Assembly (NCBI GenBank): GCA_050249235.1
Contig: JBFWQW010000005.1
Span: 4,825 to 68,824 of the forward strand
DNA length: 64,000 nt
Direction: 5' to 3'
DNA from: JAEKLB01 sp050249235
GTDB lineage: Bacteria; Actinomycetota; Acidimicrobiia; Acidimicrobiales; CADCSY01
The notes below the pieces were generated by a model, which was not told the DNA's origin, did no database searches, and saw only the letters and a list, made by a program, of their open reading frames with translations. Position numbers and translations under genes: made by a program. Of the stretch, positions 24,049-31,532 are shown one piece after another (within the stretch, counting starts at the first letter, position 1; every line of letters starts with the position of its first letter).

Positions 24049-25647
24049 TCAGCCGCCCCGCATCGTGGCGGTGATCGCCACCTGGTCGGCCGGGCGGGGG
24101 AGCCCCCAGCCGGGCTGGTAGCCGAACAGCGACCCGGCGGTGACGGCGCCGTAACGACCGTCGAGCACCTCGATGCGGTCGACGCCCACGAGCGACGGAT
24201 GCGGGACGCCGCAGGCGAGGGACAGCTGGAGGAGCTCGTGGCGCAGGGTGGCCACGTAGTTGGCGAACCGCACCGACTTCAGGGTCGGGTCGAGGCCGCG
24301 GGTGAGCCACCGGCTCTGCGTGGCCACGCCGGTCGGGCACCGGCCGGTGTGGCAGCGCTGGGCCTGGATGCAGCCGACCGCCAGCATCGCCTCCCGCCCC
24401 ACGTTCACCAGGTCGCAGCCGAGGGCGAAGGCCAGGAGGGCGACGTCGGGGAAGCCGAGCCGGCCGGCCCCGGCGAACACGACGTCGCCGGCGACGTCCC
24501 GCTCGGCGAACAGCCGGTAGACCCGTGCGAAGCCGACCTTGAAGGGCAGGGAGACGTGGTCGGTGAAGGCGAGCGGGGCGGCGCCGGTGCCGCCCTCGCC
24601 CCCGTCGACGTTGACGAAGTCGACGCCCCGACCACCCTTGGCCATCTCGTCGGCCAGCACCTCCCAGAACCCGCCCTCGCCCACGGCCGACTTGATGCCG
24701 ACCGGCAGGCCCGTGGCGGCGGCCACCTCCTCCACGAAGTCGAGCATCGAGTCGACGTCCGAGAAGGCGGAGTGGCGGGACGGGCTGACACAGGTGACCC
24801 CGACGGGGACGCCGCGGATGGCGGCGATCTCGGGGCTCACCTTGGCCGCCGGCAGGACGCCCCCGAGGCCGGGCTTGGCGCCCTGGCTGAGCTTGATCTC
24901 GATGGCCCGGACCGGGTTGGCGGCCACCAGGTCGACGAGGCGGGAAAGCTCGAAGCGGCCCCCGGCGTCACGGCAGCCGAAGTAGCCGGTGCCGACCTGG
25001 AAGACGAGGTCGCCGCCGTGCTGGTGGTGGGGCGCCAGCCCGCCCTCCCCGGTGTTCTGCCAGCAGCCGGCCAGCGCCGCGCCCCGGTTGATGGCCTCGA
25101 CGGCCGGGCCGGACAGCGAGCCGAAGCTCATGCCCGACGCGTTCACCACCGAGGCCGGGCGGAAGGCGTGGCGGCGGGCTCGGGGTCCGCCGAGGACCTT
25201 CGCGCAGGGCAGGTCCTCGCCGGTGCCGGCCGCCGCCTCCAGCGGGAAGGTCGCCTGCTTCACGACCAGGTAGTTCGATGACGAGTCGAGATCGTTGTCG
25301 GTGCCGAAGCCGACGTAGTTGTTCTCGAGCTTCGCCGAGGCGTACACCCACGTCCGCTGGTCACGGGTGAAGGGCCGCTCCTCGTCGTTGTCGGTGACGA
25401 TGTACTGGCGCAGCTCGGGACCGATGGCCTCCAGAAGGAACCGGAGGTGCCCCACCACCGGGAAGTTCCGGAGGAGCGAGTGCCGGCGCTGGACCAGGTC
25501 GTAGACGGCCACGAGGGCCAGCACCGCGACCAGCCCGCCGGCGAACCAGACCACGCCGGCGACGCTACCGGGGGTCCAGGACCGACCCCGGCCCTGGGTC
25601 GGGATCCCTCGGGGGCCGGACCGGTTCGACCCGATTCGCGGCATCAC
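24049..25647 (-). CDS. FMN-binding glutamate-synthase-family protein
   Basis: 532 aa. One N-terminal transmembrane helix (VVWFAGGLVAVLALVAVYDLV, about 30-50), then a domain like the FMN/Fe-S half of glutamate synthase: VNASGMSFGSLSGPAVEAINRGA, NTGEGGLAPHHQHGGDLVFQVGTGYFGCR, IEIKLSQGAKPGLGG, VDFVNVDGGEGGTGAAP, and a Cys cluster CIQAQRCHTGRCPTGVATQ suited to a 3Fe-4S centre. It lacks the glutaminase domain, so a true glutamate synthase role is doubtful. GTG 25647 or ATG 25644. Divergent from a TetR gene across a palindrome that overlaps its probable promoter. Confidence 0.88.
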   Translation of the reverse strand: MMPRIGSNRSGPRGIPTQGRGRSWTPGSVAGVVWFAGGLVAVLALVAVYDLVQRRHSLLRNFPVVGHLRFLLEAIGPELRQYIVTDNDEERPFTRDQRTWVYASAKLENNYVGFGTDNDLDSSSNYLVVKQATFPLEAAAGTGEDLPCAKVLGGPRARRHAFRPASVVNASGMSFGSLSGPAVEAINRGAALAGCWQNTGEGGLAPHHQHGGDLVFQVGTGYFGCRDAGGRFELSRLVDLVAANPVRAIEIKLSQGAKPGLGGVLPAAKVSPEIAAIRGVPVGVTCVSPSRHSAFSDVDSMLDFVEEVAAATGLPVGIKSAVGEGGFWEVLADEMAKGGRGVDFVNVDGGEGGTGAAPLAFTDHVSLPFKVGFARVYRLFAERDVAGDVVFAGAGRLGFPDVALLAFALGCDLVNVGREAMLAVGCIQAQRCHTGRCPTGVATQSRWLTRGLDPTLKSVRFANYVATLRHELLQLSLACGVPHPSLVGVDRIEVLDGRYGAVTAGSLFGYQPGWGLPRPADQVAITATMRGG

Positions 25648-25667
25648 GAACCCGAGATCCTCATCCT

Positions 25668-25686
25668 GACGTTCGTATACGACGTC
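25668..25686. promoter_or_regulatory. Operator-like palindrome between tetR and the flavoprotein gene
   Basis: GACG-T-TCGTATACGA-CGTC: a perfect 10-bp core (25673-25682) with matching GACG/CGTC outer arms offset by one base. It overlaps the -35 area for tetR and a possible -10 for the divergent gene, a good position for control of both by the TetR protein. Confidence 0.55.
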
Positions 25687-25705
25687 TACTTCTCACGCTG
25701 CAACC

Positions 25706-25711
25706 TAGGGT
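25706..25711 (+). promoter_or_regulatory. -10 box (TAGGGT) upstream of tetR leader ORF
   Basis: TAGGGT is followed by 7 bases and the ATG of a 7-codon leader ORF, so the transcript is predicted to start at that ATG. Confidence 0.45.
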
Positions 25712-25718
25712 GGTGCGG

Positions 25719-25742
25719 ATGGACGAAGGCAGGCGCCGGTGA
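25719..25742 (+). CDS. Possible 7-codon leader ORF coupled to tetR
   Basis: ATG 25719 encodes MDEGRRR and its TGA overlaps the tetR GTG (GTGA, 25739-25742). It starts 7 bases after a TAGGGT box, as expected for a leaderless start. tetR has no clear ribosome-binding site of its own, so reinitiation after this ORF could set its expression. It has the same layout as the ORF before xseA. Confidence 0.4.
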   Translation: MDEGRRR

Positions 25743-26383
25743 GCCCGCCCGCGAGCGGGCGGGAGACGCCGCTCAGCCGCGACGAGGTGATCGACGCCGC
25801 CCTCGCGCTGACCAGGGAGGTCGGCCTCCAGCGGCTCACGATGCGGGGGCTCGCCAGCGCCCTCGGGGTGAGCCCCATGGCCACCTACCACTACGTCACG
25901 AACAAGCAGGAGCTGGTCCGCCTCGTCGCCGAGGCGGTCTCCGCCACCTGGCCGAAGCTGGTGCCGAGCGACGAGCCGTGGGACGACGTCCTGCGTCGCC
26001 ACCTCCTGCTCACCTGGGACACCCTGCGGCGCTACCCGGGCCTCGGCACCCACCTCATGGACCGGCCCGCCATCGGCGTCACCCAGCCCGCCCTCGACCT
26101 CGCCATCGAGTTCTTCCGCGCCGCCGGCTTCTCCGGCGACGAAGCCATGCTGGCCTGGTCGTTCACCGAGACCTACCTGCACGGCCGGCTGAGCGTCGAC
26201 GCCCGCCTCCACGGCCACGACGCCTCCGACCGCCCGGGCGGCACCGACCACCTGGAGTTCGGCGTCGAGCTCCGGGCCCGGGACTACGTGGAGTACGCCG
26301 TCGACACCCTCATCGAGGGCCTGCGGGCCCGGTTGGCCGCGACCGGGGGCCAACCGGTCCTCGCCGAGGGCGAGCGGAGCTAG
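25739..26383 (+). CDS. TetR family transcriptional regulator
   Basis: 214 aa. N-terminal helix-turn-helix (about residues 12-60: LSRDEVIDAALALTREVGLQRLTMRGLASALGVSPMATYHYVTNKQELVRLVAEAV) and a helical ligand domain with a TetR_C-like end (YVEYAVDTLIEGLRARLA). Start GTG chosen because it overlaps the leader-ORF stop and gives a normal N-terminus. It probably represses itself and the divergent flavoprotein through the 25668 palindrome. The stop overlaps the convergent DivIVA-like gene stop. Ligand unknown. Confidence 0.9.
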   Translation: MSPPASGRETPLSRDEVIDAALALTREVGLQRLTMRGLASALGVSPMATYHYVTNKQELVRLVAEAVSATWPKLVPSDEPWDDVLRRHLLLTWDTLRRYPGLGTHLMDRPAIGVTQPALDLAIEFFRAAGFSGDEAMLAWSFTETYLHGRLSVDARLHGHDASDRPGGTDHLEFGVELRARDYVEYAVDTLIEGLRARLAATGGQPVLAEGERS

Positions 26384-27186
26384 GCGGCGGGATCGGGGCG
26401 CACGACGCTCAGGTAGGAGGCGCCCGCATCCGGACCGTTCGGGTCGGCCCCGGTGGGAGACGGCGTCATCCGGGCCGTGGCCGCGCCGCCCACCTCCCCA
26501 CCCGGTGGCGAAGGCGCCGCGCCCCCACCCGGCCGGCGCCAACCCGGCCCGGCCGAGGAGGCGCCGGGCGGCTCGACCGCGGGCGGGGCGGAACCTCCGG
26601 GGTCGTCGGCCGGACCGGTCACCGCACCGGCGGCGGGGCCCGGCCCCTCGTCGACGGCGGACGTCGCACCGGTGCCGGCAGCGGCAGGCGGTTCGCCGCT
26701 GGGGGTGGCAGCGGTCGCCGGCGATCCGTCCGGTGCCCGGTCCAGGATGGCGAGGGCCCCGGCCAGGCGGTCGACCGCCTCACCGATCCGGGCCGAGGCC
26801 AGCTCGCGAGCGGCGATGGCTTCGTCCTGGCGGCGCTGGGCCTCGGCGTGGGAGGTGGCCACCATCTCGTTGGCCTGGTCGAGGAGCTTGAGGGCGTTGG
26901 CCTCGAGGTGGGCGGCCCGCTCCTCGGCGTCGGCGACGATCTGGGCGGCGCGGGCGTCGGCCTCGCGCTGGCCCTCGGTGACGGTCTCGGCGAAGGACTG
27001 GAGCAGTGCGGCCAGGTGCCCGGCCACCTCCGGCGAGACGTCGGGGGCGTTGCGGAGCCGCTCGAGCTCGGCCTGCATCACCTGGCGCTCGGCCTCGAGC
27101 TCGGCCAGGGCCCGCTCGACCTCCTCGCGGTCGTAACCGAACAGCCGCTTACGGAACGGCTTTGGGCTCTGTCCTGCCGTCGCCAT
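26380..27186 (-). CDS. DivIVA-like coiled-coil protein with Pro/Gly-rich tail
   Basis: 268 aa from ATG 27186. The short N-terminal motif FRKRLFGYDREEVERALAEL resembles the DivIVA/GpsB membrane-binding start. A long coiled coil (about residues 20-145, heptad-rich, QIVADAEERAAHLEANALKLLDQANEM) follows, then a low-complexity Ala/Pro/Gly tail of about 120 residues. This suggests a scaffold in cell-wall growth or division, but the motif is weak. Its start lies inside the 3' end of the upstream gene (38-base overlap), so the two are probably translated together. Confidence 0.65.
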   Translation of the reverse strand: MATAGQSPKPFRKRLFGYDREEVERALAELEAERQVMQAELERLRNAPDVSPEVAGHLAALLQSFAETVTEGQREADARAAQIVADAEERAAHLEANALKLLDQANEMVATSHAEAQRRQDEAIAARELASARIGEAVDRLAGALAILDRAPDGSPATAATPSGEPPAAAGTGATSAVDEGPGPAAGAVTGPADDPGGSAPPAVEPPGASSAGPGWRRPGGGAAPSPPGGEVGGAATARMTPSPTGADPNGPDAGASYLSVVRPDPAA

Positions 27187-27721
27187 CGACCTCGACCTCC
27201 GGGGGCTGACCACCGGCTGCGACCAGCGCAACCGGCGCCACGCTAGGGACGCCCGTCGACACCGCGGGGGATGCCTGCCCGGCGGCGGGGGCAGCCGGCG
27301 CGGGTGCGGGCGCGAGGGAGGAGGCCGCGTCCGGCGCGAACCGCGGCCGCTCCGGCGCCGGGAGGAGGGAGAGCAGACCCTGGTAGACGGCGAGGACGAC
27401 CACGCCCGTCTTCAGGACCTCGATGGCGGCGGTGGCAAGGAGCCGGTCGCCCGCCGCGCCCGGGGCGTCGGCGGGTGCATCGCCGAGGGCATCACCGGGT
27501 GGGGCCGCGACGAGGGCCCGCGGAGCGGGAGCGCCGGCCTCGTCGTCACCGCCGCCCCGGGGCGGCGCGGGCCGGGCGCCGGGCGCCGGGGAAAGGCTCG
27601 AGAGATCGCCCTGGCGGACGGCCTCGGCCAGGCGCAGCAGTCCGCTGGCCAGCTCGTCGTAGGCGCGGCCGATCGACGGCGCGACGGACTCGGTCGGTTC
27701 GGTGGTCGGCACAGCCGACAT
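27149..27721 (-). CDS. Unknown protein with one hydrophobic helix
   Basis: 190 aa from ATG 27721, chosen for the GGAGG 6 bases upstream; the open frame extends further but without a ribosome-binding site. N-terminal helical segment SIGRAYDELASGLLRLAEAVRQGDLS, an Ala/Pro-rich linker, a hydrophobic helix (about residues 94-120, ATAAIEVLKTGVVVLAVYQG), and another Pro/Ala-rich stretch. The first half faintly recalls helical regions of phasins or gas-vesicle helpers, not enough for a call. It overlaps the DivIVA-like gene downstream. Confidence 0.6.
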   Translation of the reverse strand: MSAVPTTEPTESVAPSIGRAYDELASGLLRLAEAVRQGDLSSLSPAPGARPAPPRGGGDDEAGAPAPRALVAAPPGDALGDAPADAPGAAGDRLLATAAIEVLKTGVVVLAVYQGLLSLLPAPERPRFAPDAASSLAPAPAPAAPAAGQASPAVSTGVPSVAPVALVAAGGQPPEVEVDGDGRTEPKAVP

Positions 27722-28051
27722 CGGGCACCTCCTTGCCCGGGAGGTATCGGCATCCCGCCGGGCGCCCTGAAGCCCGAGCGCGACCACCAGCCGACTCCCG
27801 CACCGCCCGGCGGGACGGCGGCGACCGGCGCCGCCCCCGGCCCAGCTGTCCCGGCGGGGCGGTGGAGGCACCCGGGGGCGCCGGCGGACCTGGCCCTCGG
27901 GCACTTCCCCGCCATCTCCCGCTGGGAACGGTCCGGCCGAGGCGGCCCGGGGCCGGTGCGGCGGCACCGACCCCGATGGGGCCCCTCATGACGTAGTTGT
28001 ATCACTACGGAGAGTGGTTTTCCTAGGCCGGCAGCCTGGCCCGGTGTGAGG
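27722..28051 (-). other. Gene-free region upstream of the unknown/DivIVA-like pair
   Basis: 330 bases. Near 27990-28005 lies the dyad GTAGT-N6-ACTAC in an AT-richer patch, and on the minus strand GATACAACT could serve as a -10 box. Between there and the ribosome-binding site at 27730 is a 250-base GC-rich leader with no recognised element. Confidence 0.35.
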
Positions 28052-28828
28052 TCAGGACTCGCCGGGGAACGGATCGAGCACGGGGAGGTCGATCCCCCAC
28101 CCGCCCATGCCGAGCTCGAGCTGCCGGCAGGTCTCCTCGAGCACCTGGACCCTGGCGTAGCGCTTCGACTCCGCCGGCACCGTCACCCACGAGGCCGCCT
28201 CGTGATCCGTCCGCTCGAGCATGTCCTCCACGGCCAGCTCGTAGTCGTGGCGCCTGGCCCGGTTGCGCTCGTCCTCGTTCGTGAGCTTCCAGCGCTTCAG
28301 GGGGTCGCGCTCCCGGCGCTCGAAGCGGCGCTGCTGCTCGTCGTCCGAGATGTGCAGCCAGAACTTCACGAGGATCATCCCCTCGGCGCACAGCGTCCGC
28401 TCGAAGTCGACGATCTCGCGGTAGGCCCGTCCCCACTGCTCCTCCGTGGCGAAGCCCTCGACCCGCTCGACGAGGACCCGCCCGTACCAGCTCCGGTCGA
28501 AGATCGTCATGCCGCCCCAGCCGGGCAGCTGGGGCCAGAAGCGCCAGAGGAAGTGGTGCCGCTTCTCGTCGTAGGTGGGCGCCGACACCTGGGTGACCCG
28601 GACGTGGCGGGGGTCGATGGGCTCGACCAGGCGCCGGATGCACCCGCCCTTGCCGGCCGCGTCCCAGCCCTCGAACACGATGCAGATCGGCGGTCCGATC
28701 TCACCGCCCAACTGGCCGCCGAGGGTGAGGCGGAGGTGGAGGAGCCGGCGCTGGGCCACGGCCAGCCGCTCGGCCTCCTCCTTCGTGGAGATGGCCAGCC
28801 CGAGATCGAGGTCGTCGAGTCGTCCCAC
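28052..28828 (-). CDS. ppk2: Polyphosphate kinase 2 family protein
   Basis: 258 aa from GTG 28828 (MGRLDDLDLGLAIS); upstream in-frame sequence is low-complexity repeat. PPK2 enzymes phosphorylate nucleotides with polyphosphate. Walker A GWDAAGKGG (about 55-62), IDPRHVRVTQVSAPTYDEKRHHFLWRFWPQLPGWGGM, Walker B IFDRSWYGRVLVERVEGF (about 106-122), and the lid region RRERDPLKRWKLTNEDERNR. The nucleotide preference (mono- or diphosphate) cannot be read. Possibly the first gene of the minus-strand run into the unknown/DivIVA-like pair, but a 330-base gap makes separate promoters likely. Confidence 0.9.
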   Translation of the reverse strand: MGRLDDLDLGLAISTKEEAERLAVAQRRLLHLRLTLGGQLGGEIGPPICIVFEGWDAAGKGGCIRRLVEPIDPRHVRVTQVSAPTYDEKRHHFLWRFWPQLPGWGGMTIFDRSWYGRVLVERVEGFATEEQWGRAYREIVDFERTLCAEGMILVKFWLHISDDEQQRRFERRERDPLKRWKLTNEDERNRARRHDYELAVEDMLERTDHEAASWVTVPAESKRYARVQVLEETCRQLELGMGGWGIDLPVLDPFPGES

Positions 28829-28900
28829 CGCCCGACAGCGTGGCACGCCCGATCGGCGCGGCCATGCCCGTCGCTCGGACAGCGACGGGCGAACGGCGCC

Positions 28901-28980
28901 CGACGGGCCAGGACCGTCAGCGCAGCTGGCGGCCGCCGACGGGCCGCCGACCGTCAGCGCAGCTGGCGGCCGCAGACGGG
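28901..28980. repeat. Tandem duplication of a gene 3' end, 37-bp period
   Basis: A 23-base identical block occurs at 28914-28936 and 28951-28973, flanked by matching GACGGGCC. The second copy encodes the C-terminal GRQLR and stop of the GYW-repeat protein; the first repeats that stop region downstream. Confidence 0.85.
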
Positions 28981-30093
28981 CCAGGCCCGCCAGCCCGACA
29001 GGCGCCACTGGTGGCGGGCGAGCTCGATCTGCGCCTCCCGCGAGTGCTGGTGCGGGTAGCCCTGCCCGCCGAGCCCCCGCCAGGTACCGAGCGCGAACTG
29101 GAGGCCGCCGTAGTAGCCGTTGCCGGTGTTGATGTCCCAGCGCCCACCGGACTCACAGGCGGCCAGCCGGTCGAAGTCCTCGTCGGTCGGCTCGCCCGGC
29201 TCCCAGCCGGTGGTGGCGGCCGCGAACAGCGGCAGCGGGTTGGTGACCACCGCCCAGTAGCCCCGGCCGTCGGGCTTGGCGACGATGTCGCGGATGGGGC
29301 CCTCGGCCCAGAAGCGACCGTGCCCGGGGGCGTCGCCGAAGGCGAACACCCCGCCGTCGGCGGCGATCAGCCAGTAGCCGTCGCCGGAGGGGGTGGCCGC
29401 CATCGAGGTCACCGGCGAGTTCAGGGGCGCGGCGCCCATCGAGCCGCGGAAGGCGGCGTCGCCGAACGCGAACACGCCGCCATCGGCGGCCGACATCCAG
29501 TAGCCCTCCCCGGAGGGCGACACCGTCATCGCCGTCACCGGCGAGTTCAGCGCCACCCCGCCGAGCGAGCCGTGGAACGCGGCGTCGCCGAACGCGAACA
29601 GGCCGCCGTCGGCGGCGACGAGCCAGTAGCCCTCCCCGGAGGGGGTCACGGCCATCGCCGTCACCGGCGAGTTGAGCGCCATCCCTCCGAGCGACCCGTG
29701 GAACGTGGCCCCGCCGTAGCTGAACACGCCGCCGTCGGCGGCGACGACCCAGTAGCCGTCACCCTGGGGCCGGGCCGCCAGGTCGACGAGCGGGTGGGCG
29801 GTGGGCACGGTGCCGTCGAGCGGGTCGGCGTCGCCGAAGGCGAACACCCGGCCGCCTTCGGCCAGGGCCCAGTACCCCTCGCCGGAGGGGGTCACGGCCA
29901 GGCCGACCAACGAGCCGGCCGCTGCGTCCGGCGCGCCGAGGGCGTCGGCGTCGCCCGCGGGGAGGATGCGGCCCAGGTCCTTCGGGGCCACGTTGGCACC
30001 CGACGTGGCCGTCGGGAGTTGGAGCGCCACCTGCGTGAGGGTGAGGGCGGCGCCGGCGGCGAACGCTCGTGCGGGCGCGCGTCGTCGGGACAA
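28954..30093 (-). CDS. Secreted GYW-repeat protein with Rpf/transglycosylase-like domain
   Basis: 379 aa. N-terminal signal peptide (MSRRRAPARAFAAGAALTL). Residues about 55-300 hold six repeats of about 42 residues around GYWLVAADGGVFAFGDA, probably a beta-propeller-like surface domain; three are nearly identical at DNA level too. Residues about 310-375 are a resuscitation-promoting-factor/transglycosylase-like fold: FDRLAACESGGRWDINTGNG (catalytic Glu), YYGGLQFALGTWRGLGG, ending WPVC, with the two Cys able to pair. It should bind and cleave peptidoglycan. The start is TTG, with AAAGGAG 6 bases upstream. Confidence 0.9.
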   Translation of the reverse strand: MSRRRAPARAFAAGAALTLTQVALQLPTATSGANVAPKDLGRILPAGDADALGAPDAAAGSLVGLAVTPSGEGYWALAEGGRVFAFGDADPLDGTVPTAHPLVDLAARPQGDGYWVVAADGGVFSYGGATFHGSLGGMALNSPVTAMAVTPSGEGYWLVAADGGLFAFGDAAFHGSLGGVALNSPVTAMTVSPSGEGYWMSAADGGVFAFGDAAFRGSMGAAPLNSPVTSMAATPSGDGYWLIAADGGVFAFGDAPGHGRFWAEGPIRDIVAKPDGRGYWAVVTNPLPLFAAATTGWEPGEPTDEDFDRLAACESGGRWDINTGNGYYGGLQFALGTWRGLGGQGYPHQHSREAQIELARHQWRLSGWRAWPVCGRQLR

Positions 30094-30228
30094 TGGAGGC
30101 TCCTTTCAGGGTCGTCCATCCACCGGCCCCCGTTCGCCGGGGCGGGCATCGGTGAAGTCGGGCCTCGGCTCGGCGAGCAAGGGGCGCAGCGCGCCGAGGC
30201 CGACCCTTCTCGTCGGTAGGGGGCCCAA

Positions 30229-30242
30229 ACTAACTAGTTAGT
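30229..30242. promoter_or_regulatory. 14-bp perfect palindrome, operator candidate
   Basis: ACTAACTAGTTAGT, fully symmetrical and AT-rich in a GC-rich background, 136 bases upstream of the GYW-repeat gene. Typical shape of a TetR-family or similar dimer site. Confidence 0.5.
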
Positions 30243-30389
30243 CACGCGATCGCAATGTGAGGTTGGACACAGCCGGCCGACAGCCCGGACGCCGCAACGT
30301 CGCCGCAATCCCGTCGAGGCCCATGACCCCGGATCTCCCCGGGTCGCTCCCCCGGCCGGGGCCGCGACCCGGGGACGCCGGCGGGCCGC

Positions 30390-30419
30390 GGCGGGTGAGG
30401 GGAACCGCCCTCACCCGCC
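30390..30419 (-). terminator. Hairpin terminator of the alpha/beta hydrolase
   Basis: Perfect 12-bp stem GGCGGGTGAGGG / CCCTCACCCGCC with a 6-base loop, 30 bases after the hydrolase stop. No T-tract. Confidence 0.7.
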
Positions 30420-30449
30420 TTCCCCGGCACCACCGGCGCCGGGAGGGGC

Positions 30450-31391
30450 TCAGGAGCGGCGGAACTCGGCGACGAGGGCGGCCAGCTCCAGCGGCTTGTC
30501 GTTCTGCACCGCGTGGCCGGCGCCGTCGACCGTCTCCACCCGGGCGTCCGGCCGGTGCTGGCGGAAGGCGGCGACGGCTTCGTCGCTGACGACCGGCGAA
30601 CGACTCCCCCGCACCAGCATCGTGGGCACCTGCAGGCCGGCGATGTCGTCCCAGAGCGGCGAGAAGTCGGGCGGGGGCTGGTCGGCCGTGCGGGCCGGGT
30701 CGAAGAGCCGGTCGTAGCGCCAGCCCCAGCGGCCGTCCTCGAGCGGCCGGGAATTGTGCCGGAGTCCCGGGATGATCGACTCGGGGGTGCGGTGCGGCAT
30801 CGTCGCCGCCGTGGCGTCGAGGAGGGCCTGGAACGAGTCGTAGGTGCGGGGCCCGGACAGCAGGTCGGTCGGCGCCGGCGGCCGGGCCTCGTCGGCGTCG
30901 CGGCGACCGAGCCCGGGCGTGATGTCGACGAGCACGAGCCGACGGACCAGGTCGGTCCGTCCGGCCGCCACCCGCAGCGACGACAGCCCGCCGAGCGACA
31001 TCCCCACCACCACGTCGGCGTCCGGCGCCAGCTGCTCGACCAGCGCGGCCAGCGCCACGGCGTTGGTGGCCGGCGAGTAGTCCCGGTCGTCCCGCCAGTC
31101 GGAGTGGCCGTGACCGGGGAGGTCGACGGCCACGAGCGGTGCGCCGAGGGCCATCGCGAACGTGTCCCAGGTGTGGGCGTTCTGCCCGGCCCCGTGGACG
31201 ACGACCAGCTCCGGCGGCTCCTCGCCCCACACCAGCGCGCTCAGCCGGCGGCCCCCGCCCACCTCGACGTGCCGGCGGGCCACCGCCGGCCGGCCCGACC
31301 AGGCAAGGCCGGCCCAGGCGGCGTGGCCCTCGAGGAAGGCGAACTCGTCGTAGTCCTCGCCGTGCACGTCGATCTCCGACCAGGCCACCAC
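30450..31391 (-). CDS. Alpha/beta hydrolase
   Basis: 313 aa. Serine hydrolase fold: oxyanion VVHGAGQNAHTW, AVDLPGHGHSDW, nucleophile elbow VVGMSLGGLSSL (Ser in GMSLGG), acid loop LVRGSRSPVVSDE, and catalytic His in VDGAGHAVQNDKP. About 60 residues precede the core (EIDVHGEDYDEFAFLEGHAAW), more than usual. Start GTG 31391 is the first plausible codon; a TACCCT box ends 8 bases upstream. Natural substrate unknown: esterase, lipase or lactonase are all possible. Confidence 0.85.
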   Translation of the reverse strand: MVAWSEIDVHGEDYDEFAFLEGHAAWAGLAWSGRPAVARRHVEVGGGRRLSALVWGEEPPELVVVHGAGQNAHTWDTFAMALGAPLVAVDLPGHGHSDWRDDRDYSPATNAVALAALVEQLAPDADVVVGMSLGGLSSLRVAAGRTDLVRRLVLVDITPGLGRRDADEARPPAPTDLLSGPRTYDSFQALLDATAATMPHRTPESIIPGLRHNSRPLEDGRWGWRYDRLFDPARTADQPPPDFSPLWDDIAGLQVPTMLVRGSRSPVVSDEAVAAFRQHRPDARVETVDGAGHAVQNDKPLELAALVAEFRRS

Positions 31392-31532
31392 CGCGGCGAA
31401 GGGTAATCCTGCCCCGGCATGTCCAGCTGGGGCGGCGGGCGCCGGGTCCCGCGCCGCTCGCCCCGCGCCCCGCGTCCGGTCCGGACGGCCCGGCGGGCCC
31501 GGCTGTCGCTCCCGGCCGCACCCTCTGAGAAC

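Larger units (their letters stand above)
30094..30449. other. Gene-free region with a 14-bp palindrome and a terminator
   Basis: 356 bases between the GYW-repeat gene and the upstream hydrolase. It holds the perfect palindrome at 30229-30242, the hairpin at 30390-30419, and an about 110-base leader before the TTG start. The rest shows nothing recognisable. Confidence 0.6.
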
